Positions 1-11,439 of a DNA stretch of 64,000 nucleotides are shown in pieces; the first letter of the stretch is position 1, and the number at the start of each line of letters is the position of its first letter. The stretch lies in the NCBI RefSeq assembly GCF_037975245.1, contig NC_092576.1, positions 27,853,611 through 27,917,610 of the forward strand, given 5' to 3'. Below the pieces are notes generated by a model. The model saw only the letters and a program-made list of their open reading frames with translations. It was not told the DNA's origin and ran no database searches. A program made the translations under genes and the position numbers. Source of the DNA: Apostichopus japonicus (lineage: Eukaryota; Echinodermata; Holothuroidea; Aspidochirotida; Stichopodidae).

Positions 1-296
1 CTGATGGTTGGTTTTGTTGTCACGGATCCTCGACGTGGATCTCGTTAGTGTCGACTAAAAAGCTACTTTTTGGTTTAATTAAGTTACAGTCCCTTCTTTA
101 GTTTATATAGGTTTGTTGTGGTGCTGTGATATTCCGTGAAAAGGAAAAGCAAAAAAAGAGAAGAAAAAAAAAAGGTTCAAAGGAATTGAAAGGAATGAAA
201 GGAAAAGTGTGGATTATTATTGCTTATAATATGAAGACACACTGACAGTGTCTTTCTATGAATTACCTCGAAGGTTGTAAAATTTCTTCCTGGATC

Positions 297-338
<42 letters not shown>

Positions 339-603
339 CATGAATTCCTGGTGTTTTACAGAGCAACACCTGGGTGATTGACCTATTGACACCTCAACCA
401 ACTATTTGACCTTTGACCCCAGAGAGTTTCTGGGGCACACTCTCTCTCTGTGGATGACATTCGATATATGATATTGTCACAGCTCCTGTGTGTAGTAAAT
501 TTAGTGCTGTCTCCAAAGACATGACACTATTGGGAATATATATATACTGTATAGACTATCTGTAACCATTAAAGTATACATACATATAATATAATATAAT
601 ATA

Positions 604-651
<48 letters not shown>

Positions 652-691
652 TATCAGTATATAAATAAATATTTATATTGAAATATATGTG

Positions 692-727
<36 letters not shown>

Positions 728-1809
728 TATACACACACATATATAGCATATGTTGTAACAGCCCTAGCTGATCAGACAGTTGCTATTTGTTGTATGTACA
801 CTAATTGCCCTATCAATTGGAAGTGTGGAAGCTAAGCTGTTGGGAGATGAAGCACATCAGTGTCAAAAGGCCACATAGGCTGGCTATAAATTTAGTATAC
901 ATAACAGCCCATTGTATAGGCAGGACTTTAATAGTATTATATTAAACTAGCCTTGTCTTTTTTTTTTTTTTTGGGGGGGGGGGAGGGAGGTGGGTAGGGT
1001 TGGTTGATTAAACAGCTAGCTAGAAGTATTACTTTAGCTTTTTTTGGTCTCTGGTGAACTTTTCTTTCATTTTCTCTTTTTTTCTTTGTTAAGATTGTCA
1101 TCTGTGGTGTTGGTTTTATGTTGGTCTATAGAAGGTGCAGAGCTGTAATAGTATGTACTTGGTATAGGATGGTGGTTTATGGGGTTTTAGTCTGTCTTTA
1201 AGTGTCAATATGTACAGACCCGCCCTTTGTGGTAAAGACCATCTGTAATGTGGTTAATATGTATGATGTTTCAAGATAATGACAATGGAGTGACTAATAT
1301 ATATGAAAGGGAAACATATGAGGCTTTGTCAAAATGTTAACTGATATTTGGACCGACCAAATGTGGCAAAAGTCCCTTAATAGTTATAATCAACTCTGAG
1401 CAAAAGCATTTACATAATTGATATCTTATATGTAAGCTTCTGCTATCGGTTTGAATATTAAAGAGAAAAATAGAAATTTTAGATAGCAAAGAATTCCAGA
1501 AGACAGTGAAGGTGCAGACGAAAAAAGAAATTAAAAATATAAAATAAAAAAAAATTAAAAATAAAGGATGCTACATGCAAAGATGTGATTATGCGACTGC
1601 TTTGTGCTAGCGTGAGAGAATTTAGCTGTAATGCAGTGTACAGCAGTTAAATATGTTAGAACTAGGAAGCAATGTAAATCACTGTATATGTACAGTATTC
1701 TGTGTAAATTGTCAGATTCAAAGCACCAGGGGGGCACTCTGTACAATCATAACACTTGGGTAATACGCCCTCAATGACAGTAATACAAAGCCAATTTATA
1801 CGCATTAAC
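1..1809. other. non-coding, AT-rich interval
   Basis: No coding region is recognised. It contains a 33-base poly-T run near 301-333, (TA)n tracts between about 585 and 750, and a T-run followed by a G-run near 958-985. Short open frames here are low-complexity and have no family resemblance. Confidence 0.6.
585..750. repeat. (TA)n microsatellite tracts
   Basis: Near-pure alternating TA, interrupted by short AT-rich and (CA) segments. It is directly visible and no gene overlaps it. Confidence 0.9.
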
Positions 1810-1975
1810 ACACCAGTAGAATCACTGTGGTACGGACTTCGGTCTGTGACACAAGATCCGGGGTCCGATTCCTACCTTCGCCTGATGAGTCCCAAAAGGA
1901 CGAAACCGGTCGTGAAGTGGAAGTTTTCTGGTTTATCATTATGTAATTACTATATCTGTCATACCACTTGCTACA
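1810..1975 (+). mobile_element. tRNA-derived SINE-like unit containing a hammerhead ribozyme
   Basis: A pol III-type A-box-like segment begins at 1817 (TAGAATCACTGTGG) and a good B-box, GGTCCGATTCC, lies at 1862-1872. Their 45-base spacing is that of a tRNA gene. The B-box half is followed directly by a hammerhead ribozyme fold (1876-1917), then about 55 bases of unique tail and a long (TA)n tract, as at a SINE 3' end. The anticodon region does not form a proper tRNA arm, so this is tRNA-derived, not a functional tRNA. No second copy was seen in the window, so the element boundaries are inferred. Confidence 0.55.
1876..1917 (+). ncRNA. type I hammerhead self-cleaving ribozyme (minimal stem III)
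   Basis: All hammerhead elements are present in order. Stem I 5' strand is CTTCGC (1876-1881) and the core CTGATGA is at 1882-1888. Stem II is GTCC/GGAC (1889-1892 and 1898-1901) with loop CAAAA. GAAA is at 1902-1905. A self-complementary CCGG (1906-1909) forms a 2-bp stem III, then TC (1910-1911), so cleavage would follow C1911 in GUC. The stem I 3' strand GTGAAG (1912-1917) pairs six bases with one G-U. Such loopless stem III hammerheads are known from metazoan retrozymes and amphibian satellites and usually act as dimers. Every invariant core base is present. Activity is inferred. Confidence 0.8.
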
Positions 1976-2006
1976 CTATATATATATTTGCATATATATC
2001 TATATG

Positions 2007-2048
<42 letters not shown>

Positions 2049-2091
2049 TATATATATGTGTGTATGTATATACATGTGTATACAAACTTAC

Positions 2092-2124
<33 letters not shown>

Positions 2125-2135
2125 TAAATTTATTG
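1976..2135. repeat. (TA)n microsatellite, SINE-like tail
   Basis: Long TA dinucleotide tract with TG/CA interruptions directly following the hammerhead-bearing unit. Short open frames on both strands here are reading TA repeats. Confidence 0.85.
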
Positions 2136-2296
2136 TATATGTTGATAACAGGTGCTAAGTTGTTGGTTATAGATATATCCGATCGGGGTGTCTTCATGTA
2201 GTCTTAGGCCGTTCATAATGATTTAGCCAGACGGAAGTTTATCAGGAAATATCGAGGCTTTTGTTAGCAGCCCATAGCAGCCATCCAGGGTCCTGA

Positions 2297-3102
2297 ATTA
2301 GACTGTTATATTCACATAAATATGTTGCACTGGCTTTACAGGGGCGGTATGGTTATACAAGAGGGTGTTTTGTTTCCTTAACTGTTTTTTCCCCCCTTTT
2401 CTTGTTTGTCTTGTCTTTCGATCACACTTTGTGAAGCAAACGGTATGTAGGAGTATTTAACACATTCATGTGTGGGTTTATATATTTAAAAAAAAAAAAA
2501 TCTAGATGGTGTTGTGTAATATTGGTAAGTACCCCAACATGTGTGATAATTAGTATACATGCAGTAGCTATATGTTTACAACTAAATTTTCAGAATTTTA
2601 ACCCTATGTTTCCCTACAAATGCACTCCCCAGGTATACAAGTTTACTACCTAGCTTTAGATCTGAGAATTGGTAAAATATAAACAGTTTTGCCAAAAGTT
2701 TAGATGGAATTAGACTGGTATATTCACATAAATATGTTGCACTGGCTTTAGAGCGGCTCGTACCGTTATACAAGAGGGTGTTTTGTTTCCTTAACTGTTT
2801 TTTTCCCCCCTTTTCTTGTTTGTCTTGTCTTTCGAACGGTATGTAGGAGTATATACATGACAACACATCCATGTGTGGGTTTATATATTTAAAGGAAAAC
2901 AAATTAAAAAAACTTGTGTTGTGTAATATTGGTAAGTACCGCAACATGTGTGATAATTAGCATACATACAGTAGCTATATGTTTACAACTGAATTTTCAC
3001 CCTATGTTTCCCTACAAATGCACTCCCTCAGTATACAAGTTTACTACCCTGCTTTAGATCCTGAGAATTGGTAAAATATAAACAGTTTTGGCCAAAAGTG
3101 AA
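2297..3102 (+). repeat. tandem duplication of a ~0.4-kb segment
   Basis: Segment 2297-2706 is repeated at 2709-3102 in the same orientation with scattered substitutions and small indels. Shared landmarks are the phrase starting TATTCACATAAATATG, the run TTAACTGTTTTTTCCCC, and CCCTATGTTTCCCTAC. The second copy lacks about 20 bases around the TCGATCACAC stretch. No coding potential is seen. Confidence 0.9.
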
Positions 3103-4016
3103 ATGATGTTACTCCGCTCCCCTCTCACCTGTCTCATTGCTATAGATGCACTCTTATCTACCTAGCTTTACAAAACACAGGTCATTTTTCAGTTTGTTTT
3201 TCCTGTTTTCAAATATCGGCTTTGAATGTGTCACTCGATCGTACTATGACATATTTGCTATTCAATTTTTAACTTTCTACAATGTTCACACACACACACC
3301 TTAAGAATTTTACAGATCAGTCAAAGATATCTTCTTCAGAGTCTGTAATTCGCCCATTGCTTTGGCCACTTTGACTTTCATGTTCCTCTCGACTCAAAAA
3401 TATCACTCAAATTCCGCTGTGATTTTCACAAAAATTTCAAATTTCAAATTTCAAAATTTTCAATTTCAAAAAATTAAAAATTCCCAAAAACATCACACAA
3501 ATTTTCTGTATGTGAGATTCGATAGTAGAAGATAAGAGAAGTGAAAAAAAAAAATTTCCATCGGAGTAATTTGCATTCTAGTCTACCCGAGCGTTGCAAT
3601 GCGCGATCCGATTGCAAAATAGAGCGACCGATTATTTTACAAGTGGCATTTTAGTCTACCCAATTAAACTCAACAATTCTGCCCAACTGTGTGCAATTTT
3701 TATAGCTGTCATTACCTACACCTCCTCCCTCTGCCTTGCTTTCAAGAGTGTGTACTAAGTCTACAAATATCTTTGTAAATCGGTCTTGAGATCCTAATTT
3801 TTTCCTGAGTAATTGTCAAAGTGATGAACCCATTCTCCCCATTCAACAGACAATCGTCAGGTATATGCCCTGTCAGGCGGAGGCTATACAGCGGGTGTAA
3901 TCGCCGACTGTGAAACAGATCGCAGCGTTTAACTTTCTGCCAGTCATCAATCACTCCCAATGTGAGTGACAACACAGTGTTAATGCACTTATATATATAA
4001 TGCTTACCTCATTTCA

Positions 4017-4053
<37 letters not shown>

Positions 4054-5783
4054 AGTTCCAAAAACTTCTTTGATCTACATGAATGTGAGAGAGAGGCAGT
4101 ACATGGCAACCTGTAGGTTGCCATATGCATGAAGGAGGCCCACAAAGCTGACTACCTTTAATTGTTATCACACCCCACCACACCAGTAATACAGTAAAGC
4201 ATTTAATTTGGACTGTGACAAGGTTAACAGTCGATTCCCTGTAATCTCTGATCATGTTACTGTACCCTTAATGGTTTCCTTTAAATTTGAGTCTTTCCCT
4301 TGAATACAGGTTATTGTCACGAGCCCGGTTTAAACCGCTTCTTAAACCCATAAACCCATCAGGTTTTTTCGAGCCCTTCCTCTGTATACATCCCCATTCA
4401 GATTCATTCAAGCCTTTCATTTCCTTTCTGTGTACTACAATAACAACTCCCCCCCTCCCTTTCCAGGTTGCGTGTACATATATACTCCTGTCAATAAAAA
4501 TGGCCCTTTCTCTTGGGGGGCCCCCATTGTCACCCCTCTTTGGTTCGGTGTGCAAACATTTCCGCGAAAGAAAACACACTTGTTTGAAAGGAGAAGACAA
4601 GGCTATGTCAATAGACCGATCAACCTTTTTTGTGCCGATCCCCTGTATATGTATGTATATGTATATATCATGATCATCCATTGCAACTCTCCCTGACAGT
4701 TGCCAGTAGTACTATTACTAGTAGTAAACTAACATCTGTATGTATTAGCTGTGTGGAGCATCATACCATGTCACAGATCATAGAATGCTTGAGTGAACGC
4801 GGAGAATAGATCGAAAGAAAAAGAGAAGGTGTACAGGTTTTTTTTTGTGGGACCTAGAGCATGCATGCATGCTGATCAACTACCCTCACTGTATGCAGAT
4901 CCCTCACTGCATACATATATATATGTATGTGTATATATATATATATATAGATATATATATATATAGATATGTAGATATATATGAATATATATCTGCTATC
5001 AAGTAATGAAATCTGCTTCTGAATTCATACTCTTGCTTTAAACTTGCACTTGAAACATCCTATGTAAGGGTTTCCCCCTCTGAGCTCAAATGGACTGTAA
5101 TCTGACTCAATTTGGCCATTTTCTGTAAACTATTTTACAAAATATAAATCATGTCTTTTAAACTCTGAGCAACTATTTAAAAGGATTTGCTAGCTCAAAC
5201 TTGGTAAGAATGTGTCTATATATTTCACATTGGAAGACTGTTCTTTCTGGATATTGAAACAATTTGGTTTAGAATTCTATACTGTTAATGCCCTTATGAG
5301 GGATTTCTACAAATCTTTTCTGGTTCTCACTTAATTTTTTCGGACAAATTTAACTCCCTTAATTGCTCTACATTAGTCAGATAAATTTTGAATGTTGAGC
5401 AAATTGTATGGCAAAAAGAATCAAAAGGCTAACTGGCTTTCTGGGTTATTTACTTATCTAGTTTTGAGTAATTTCCCAATAATATTAACCAGTTTTATGT
5501 GTTAAATATTTACCTTGAGTTTTGATCATGTGTTTAATATTTACCTTTTAAGCAGACCATCTAAATGCCTCCTGGAAATATGCCAGAGTGTTCGGGGGAA
5601 TACCCTGCAGAGGTACTCTCCAAGTACTTTCAGTAATTAATTTAATAACTGACAATCTTTGCATATATATCTGTTCATAAACTGAAATTATAATCTTGTG
5701 CAATGAACAAGTGACATCATACATTAACCGGGGGCAATCAGGCAGACCTTGTCATCGTCGTCAAATTTTGGCGAGACATCGAG
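3103..5783. other. non-coding interval
   Basis: Nothing gene-like is recognised. It contains an A-homopolymer at about 4018-4050, degenerate CAAATTT repeats around 3430-3480, and (TA)n at about 4912-4990. Overlapping opposite-strand open frames at 4268-4681 show no family resemblance. Confidence 0.55.
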
Positions 5784-5946
5784 CAGGCATGAGCCTTTTC
5801 CGCTAATTCACGGAATATCCGTGATTTCTTTTCTACCTCGAGGACAAAACCTATTATCCTAACACACTGTTGCATATGCAAACTGGAGCCTATACCGCAT
5901 TTTTTGAAAAAGTTCTTATTTATTTTTTACCCCAGGGTCATCCCTG
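5784..5946. mobile_element. short TIR element (hAT-like MITE), founder of the adjacent satellite
   Basis: The left end reads CAGGCATGAGCC and the right end, reverse-complemented, reads CAGGGATGAGCC, giving a 12-base terminal inverted repeat with one mismatch. A second dispersed copy with the same ends and interior lies at 51607-51772. The CAGGG start resembles hAT-superfamily non-autonomous elements. No convincing 8-bp target duplication is visible, so the superfamily is tentative. Confidence 0.55.
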
Positions 5947-7644
5947 ATCAAGTGATTTGTAACATGCATCTCCTGTTTTTTTTGTCTGCTTCGTTCCGCG
6001 TTCCCTTTAAGGCTATTCCTCGGCCAATTCTTTTCTACCTTGAGGACAAAAACTATTATCCTAGCACACTGTAGCATATGCAAACTGGAGCCTATACCGC
6101 ATTTTTTTTACCCCAGGATCATCCCTGATCAAGTGATTTGTAACATGCATCTCCTGTTTTTTTTCTGCTTCGTTCCGTGTTCCCTTTAAGGCTATTCCTC
6201 GGCCAATTCTTTTCTACCTCGAGGACAAAAACTATTATCCTAGCACACTGTAGCATATGCAAACTGGAGCCTATACCGCATTTTTTTTTACCCCAGGATC
6301 ATCCCTGATCAAGTGATTTGTAACATGCATCTCCTGTTTTTTTTCTGCTTCGTTCCGTGTTCCCTTTAAGGCTATTCCTCGGCCAATTCTTTTCTACCTC
6401 GAGGACAAAAACTATTATCCTAGCACACTGTAGCATATGCAAACTGGAGCCTATACCGCATTTTTTTTTACCCCAGGATCATCCCTGATCAAGTGATTTG
6501 TAACATGCATCTCCTGTTTTTTTTCTGCTTCGTTCCGTGTTCCCTTTAAGGCTATTCCTCGGCCAATTCTTTTCTACCTCGAGGACAAAAACTATTATCC
6601 TAGCACACTGTAGCATATGCAAACTGGAGCCTATACCGCATTTTTTTTACCCCAGGATCATCCCTGATCAAGTGATTTGTAACATGCATCTCCTGTTTTT
6701 TTTCTGCTTCGTTCCGTGTTCCCTTTAAGGCTATTCCTCGGCCAATTCTTTTCTACCTCGAGGACAAAAACTATTATCCTAGCACACTGTAGCATATGCA
6801 AACTGGAGCCTATACCGCATTTTTTTTTACCCCAGGATCATCCCTGATCAAGTGATTTGTAACATGCATCTCCTGTTTTTTTTCTGCTTCGTTCCGTGTT
6901 CCCTTTAAGGCTATTCCTCGGCCAATTCTTTTCTACCTCGAGGACAAAAACTATTATCCTAGCACACTGTAGCATATGCAAACTGGAGCCTATACCGCAT
7001 TTTTTTTACCCCAGGATCATCCCTGATCAAGTGATTTGTAACATGCATCTCCTGTTTTTTTTCTGCTTCGTTCCGTGTTCCCTTTAAGGCTATTCCTCGG
7101 CCAATTCTTTTCTACCTCGAGGACAAAAACTATTATCCTAGCACACTGTAGCATATGCAAACTGGAGCCTATACCGCATTTTTTTTTACCCCAGGATCAT
7201 CCCTGATCAAGTGATTTGTAACATGCATCTCCTGTTTTTTTTCTGCTTCGTTCCGCGTTCCCTTTAAGGCTATTCCTCGGCCAATTCTTTTCTACCTCGA
7301 GGACAAAAACTATTATCCTAGCACACTGTAGCATATGCAAACTGGAGCCTATACCGCATTTTTTTTTACCCCAGGATCATCCCTGATCAAGTGATTTGTA
7401 ACATGCATCTCCTGTTTTTTTTCTGCTTCGTTCCGTGTTCCCTTTAAGGCTATTCCTCGGCCAATTCTTTTCTACCTCGAGGACAAAAACTATTATCCTA
7501 GCACACTGTAGCATATGCAAACTGGAGCCTATACCGCATTTTTTTTTACCCCAGGCTCATCCCTGATCAAGTGATTTGTAACATGCATCTCCTGTTTTTT
7601 TTCTGCTTCGTTCCGTGTTCCCTTTAAGGCTATTCCTCGGCCAA
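5826..7644 (+). repeat. ~180-bp satellite, ten tandem copies
   Basis: Copies begin at 5826, 6028, 6207, 6387, 6567, 6746, 6926, 7105, 7285 and 7465. The period is 179-180 bp, except the first copy at 202 bp. Later copies are nearly identical and differ mainly in T-run length and a few bases. Each unit consists of the right half of the MITE at 5784-5946 plus about 75 bp of its right flank. Identical 63-codon open frames recur inside it but are not credible genes. Confidence 0.95.
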
Positions 7645-8221
7645 TGTACACATATCCTTTACAACAGATCGAGAGCAACAGTACTGATTCATTTTAACAC
7701 TTGTAAATACATCTGTCAGCCAACGTAACTGACAGTCCTAGAGGACGCGTGCTTCTCACGTGGAGTGAACTTCTTTTTTCTCTTTTTCTTTCTCCTCCCG
7801 AGACCCAAACCGCCTCTCCTTGTCGAAGCTCTTTACATTTCACGTTCGGTGTCAGCTTCGTACATCATTTTTGATCTTTCTCATACTGCGCAATGCACAC
7901 ACGCATGGAACTTTAAAGGGACCGTGAGCGATTCGATTCTCGTCTCGGTCGATATAAAGTTAGGACCAAAACTTCCCTCGTCCTATATTTTGGTTTTTTC
8001 GCTGCAAGATGAATCATTAAAGGGAAGTGTGTGTATAGTAAGTAGATGTTGAATGATTAGTAAGTTGAAACAGTAGAAAATGCTATAAGAATTGTCTTTT
8101 TTTTAATGGTTAGTCTGTTGTTGCATTTTATGATGTTTCGATTGGCAATTTTCCGTGGTATCTTTGGGGATACACGTGGATGAGATTGATGTTTGGAGGG
8201 AAGTTAATAGAGTGCGTGCAT
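7645..8221. other. non-coding interval
   Basis: No gene is recognised. TTTAAAGGG near 7912 resembles the terminus of the MITE family described at 8222, but no matching inverted partner was found. Confidence 0.5.
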
Positions 8222-8594
8222 TTAAAGGGTGTGAAGACTCGCGCACAAAGAAACGTCTCATGCCGGTAATCTGACCTAGTTTCGAATGAGGTGTAACAGA
8301 AGTGTTAGACACCACCATCGATCCCAGAAAATACACACACAGCTTGCTACCGTTGATAATTAGACACTAGTGTACAGTCAGTACATACAGCTGAGGTCAA
8401 TACCCACAGCACAGTGTACACACAATACAGCGGTGGACATCTCAGGTCCAGGTAAAGATAACAAGGTATCACGTTTCATTACTGTACTGTCTGCATTTTG
8501 TAGCGACACGAACAAAACGTCACTTGCAAGCAACGGAAAGTTAACTTTTTCAGATGGCCGCACGCGGTTTGGGGCGAGTCTTCAATGCCTTTAA
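8222..8594. mobile_element. Kolobok/T2-like MITE, copy 1
   Basis: It starts TTAAAGG-NNN-TGAAGACTCGC. The right end (GCGAGTCTTCAATGCCTTTAA) is its inverted complement apart from the three middle bases. A closely similar copy lies at 58268-58636 in the same orientation. TTAA at both borders with AAAGGG ends is the signature reported for Xenopus T2/Kolobok MITEs, so that assignment is plausible. No transposase is encoded. Confidence 0.75.
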
Positions 8595-10540
8595 GGTATC
8601 CTGATAAAGGTTGATGGTTTTATTTACCTACATTTTCTCCGACCTTTTTGTGTTTTTGTCATTTATCGACACATTGCGCTTTGAAAGCAGAAGATTAATA
8701 TCTCTCACCCGACTCAAACATTTGTACATAGGGGTCACTAAAGTCTGCTCAGGCAGTGACAAACAAAAATCCGAAATGTGTATGATGTCACTAAATTGTG
8801 ATCAGAACCGAATGAAGTGAGGCACAGAAATGTCACTAAAAGATGGCCAAACAATATGTTAATATTGTCTATTGTGATGTTTGCTAGCTTCTCTTGTAAG
8901 ATAATGTGCTATTGTTCTGTAAGAGGCTTATCTCGCATTGGCAAAAAGTGATGCAAGTAACGGGAATGGACTCAGTGAAGTCCCGGGCTGTTTGGCATTT
9001 GAGCGAGACTCAAAACCGGCGCTCGTTATAGATTAGATTTGAGAGCCGTTTCCCTAAAATATTGCCAGAATATTAAAGGACCCCAAAGTTTTTTTTGAAT
9101 TATGTGATCAGAACTGAATTTAATTAATGATGATTTCTCTAACTTTGAATTTGGTAACAAAGTGTTTGTGATGTCACTAACATTTGTTCAGAGATGTAAT
9201 TTAAATCACAAAACTGTCTGTGATGTCACAAAATATGATGAGATAACGAAGGCCGAAAAAGAAAACGCGAGTAAAATTTTCCCCCAAAAATATGAATGCC
9301 CAAAATATTTGCATTATCACCAATCTCAAGGTTCGTAAATGTTTATTAATGTCTTAAAAGATATGATTAGAAACGAGTACGAATAATTGTGACATCACTG
9401 AAGTGTAATGAGATAATGAAACGGTCTACCTAGCACAAGACTCGATATTATTAAAAATAGACTTTGAATGGACTTTAAAAACCAATGTTCTGTACATCTA
9501 TTTACAAGAAAGACTGCAAAATAACGACAGGTTTCGAAAAATCACTGCGTCCATCTACCCGTTTACAAACTAGTAATGAACGATAATGGTATATAACATA
9601 TGGCGAGTAGCAATAACACAAGATGAAAGTAGTTTGAAGTTAACAGTGTGAACAATGGGCTCTCAAGCTGTTTGTTCAAAATTAGGCTTCTCACAGCTAA
9701 TATGGAGACTTTCTTTGATCCTAAGCTGGAGTTTAGTGTTAGCCGAGTCAATAATATTAAAAGAGTTTGAAAGAGTTACTCCTTAAGATTGTATGGTTTA
9801 TCTAAGTGTTTGTAAATATGTGAATTCTCGTCGGTTTTCAGATGCTCAAAAATTCGTGTAGCGAGATTGTCTATGGGTTTGTTTACTGTTATACAGCGAC
9901 CATTACAGCTCCTGCGATTGAATTGATAGACCACAGGAGATCTAAGGCTTTAATATAATTATGGTTAAAAATGTTTTTGTGACACACAATTTACTAAAAA
10001 TATGATCAAAATTTTGTAATTAATGAATAAGTTTATATTAGTACTTGTAAGTTTAGTGTAATCTGTGCAAATGTGGCGACAAGATTCACGTTCCTTTTCG
10101 TCCATAAATTCCCTGGCAGTATTTCTCCCCCCCCCCAAAAAAAATTTTCTTCCAATTAACATCCCACTCTGGAGCAGGCTTGATTGAATGTAACAAGTCA
10201 TTAAGATCCACGCGATCCAGGCTTTAAGTCATAATACATTTCCTTCCGTCAACAAGCCTCGGATCGTTCTGATGCCTTCAGCTCATCTGCGTACAGTTCC
10301 CTCCCGAACGCTTTACAACACAAAACGTCTAACCTTTTAGGTCTCGTCTTTTTTGCCTGCTATCAGAAGCTATAAACTAAACTCGTACAAGGCATCATAC
10401 CATAAAAATTAATAATAAATAAAGCATAAAAAAATTACAACATTCGACAAGCACCTCACTGCTATAGTCTGACAGCATTTCGAACATGTCTTTTTTCATC
10501 TGAAGAATCGTCTAAGATGAGGTCACGCACTTGTTACATC
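8595..10540. other. non-coding interval with recurrent TGATGTCAC motifs
   Basis: No gene is recognised. Between about 8780 and 9410 the near-palindrome TGATGTCAC or TGACATCAC and the phrase TGATCAGAAC recur several times in degenerate surroundings, suggesting decayed dispersed repeats. Confidence 0.45.
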
Positions 10541-10546
10541 TTCTTG

Positions 10547-10800
10547 CCATACCTCCTCCTCCTCCTCCTCCCCCTCCCCCTCCCCCGCCTCCTCAGTCTA
10601 CACCTCCTCCTCCTCCTCCTCCTCCTCCTCCTCCTCCTCCTCCTCCTCCTCCTCCTCCTCCTCCTCCTCCTCCTCCTCCTCCTCCTCCTCGTCCTCGTCC
10701 TCGTCCTCCTCCTCTTCCGACTCCTCCTCCTCGTCTCCTCCTCCTCCTCCTCCTCCTCCTCCTTCTTAGACTCCTCCTCCTCCGACTCCATCTACACCTC
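10547..10800 (+). repeat. (TCC)n trinucleotide microsatellite
   Basis: About 250 bp of nearly pure CTC/TCC triplets with a few variant triplets. It is open in several frames as poly-Pro, poly-Leu or poly-Ser on + and poly-Arg or poly-Glu on -. These frames are repeat artefacts. Confidence 0.95.
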
Positions 10801-11439
10801 CCTACCTACCTCCCTCTCGTCGTCAGACGTATGTGAGGAGCTTGGATAAAAACACAATCTAAAAATCGCCTGCTCGGGCAAGCTGGCAGCTCTCTCTTCC
10901 TCTTCCGACTATCGTTAGCCGGGGTCTCGATCGCACGAATACCATTTTGGTCAACGCCATTGTGTACTAGTAGTATCATTGTTTGCACAGCTAAGAGTGT
11001 TGCACTAGCTGCGGGGGGTGATATACACGTACGTACGTCGGGCGAGAGGAGGAGAGAGAAGAAGAAGAAGAAGAAGGAGAAGGGAAAAAAAGAGAGAAAA
11101 AGGAAGCCGATTCCACATTAAGTATGCAGCCAGTGTGAGAAATTGATTTGGGTTCTGTTTTACTACAGATGATGATATTGGACGACTAGAATGAGATGCG
11201 AGATGAAGCCGTTGGACGGTGGAAATGAGCTTGTCAGTCGTGTATGGAAGAGAGTCAAGGAGAATAAGAGATTGCAGAGAGAGAGTAAGATAGAGATGAG
11301 ATGGAGATAGTTACGGTACATTAGCGGATTGATTTTGGTGTCCGTGTAGTTATAGCTAAGTTAAAATGAGCTTAGTTATAAATATTTAGGAAATATCTGA
11401 CAGTGTTCTAGGGCTGTTTTGAGGTGAGCCAGGAAAGTC
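10801..11439. other. non-coding interval, purine-rich in part
   Basis: GA-rich stretches at about 11045-11105 and 11255-11310. No coding frame or family signal was recognised. Confidence 0.45.

Noticed and set aside
6537-7087. Identical 63-residue open frames at 6537 and 6896 as a duplicated gene
   Set aside because: They are two units of the 180-bp satellite. Other units break the frame through T-run length changes.
5826-7644. CRISPR-like array of regular repeats
   Set aside because: The whole 180-bp unit repeats with no unique spacers, in an animal genome.
10517-10849. Poly-Pro, poly-Leu, poly-Arg and poly-Glu open frames
   Set aside because: All are readings of one (TCC)n microsatellite, with no non-repeat protein sequence or splice context.
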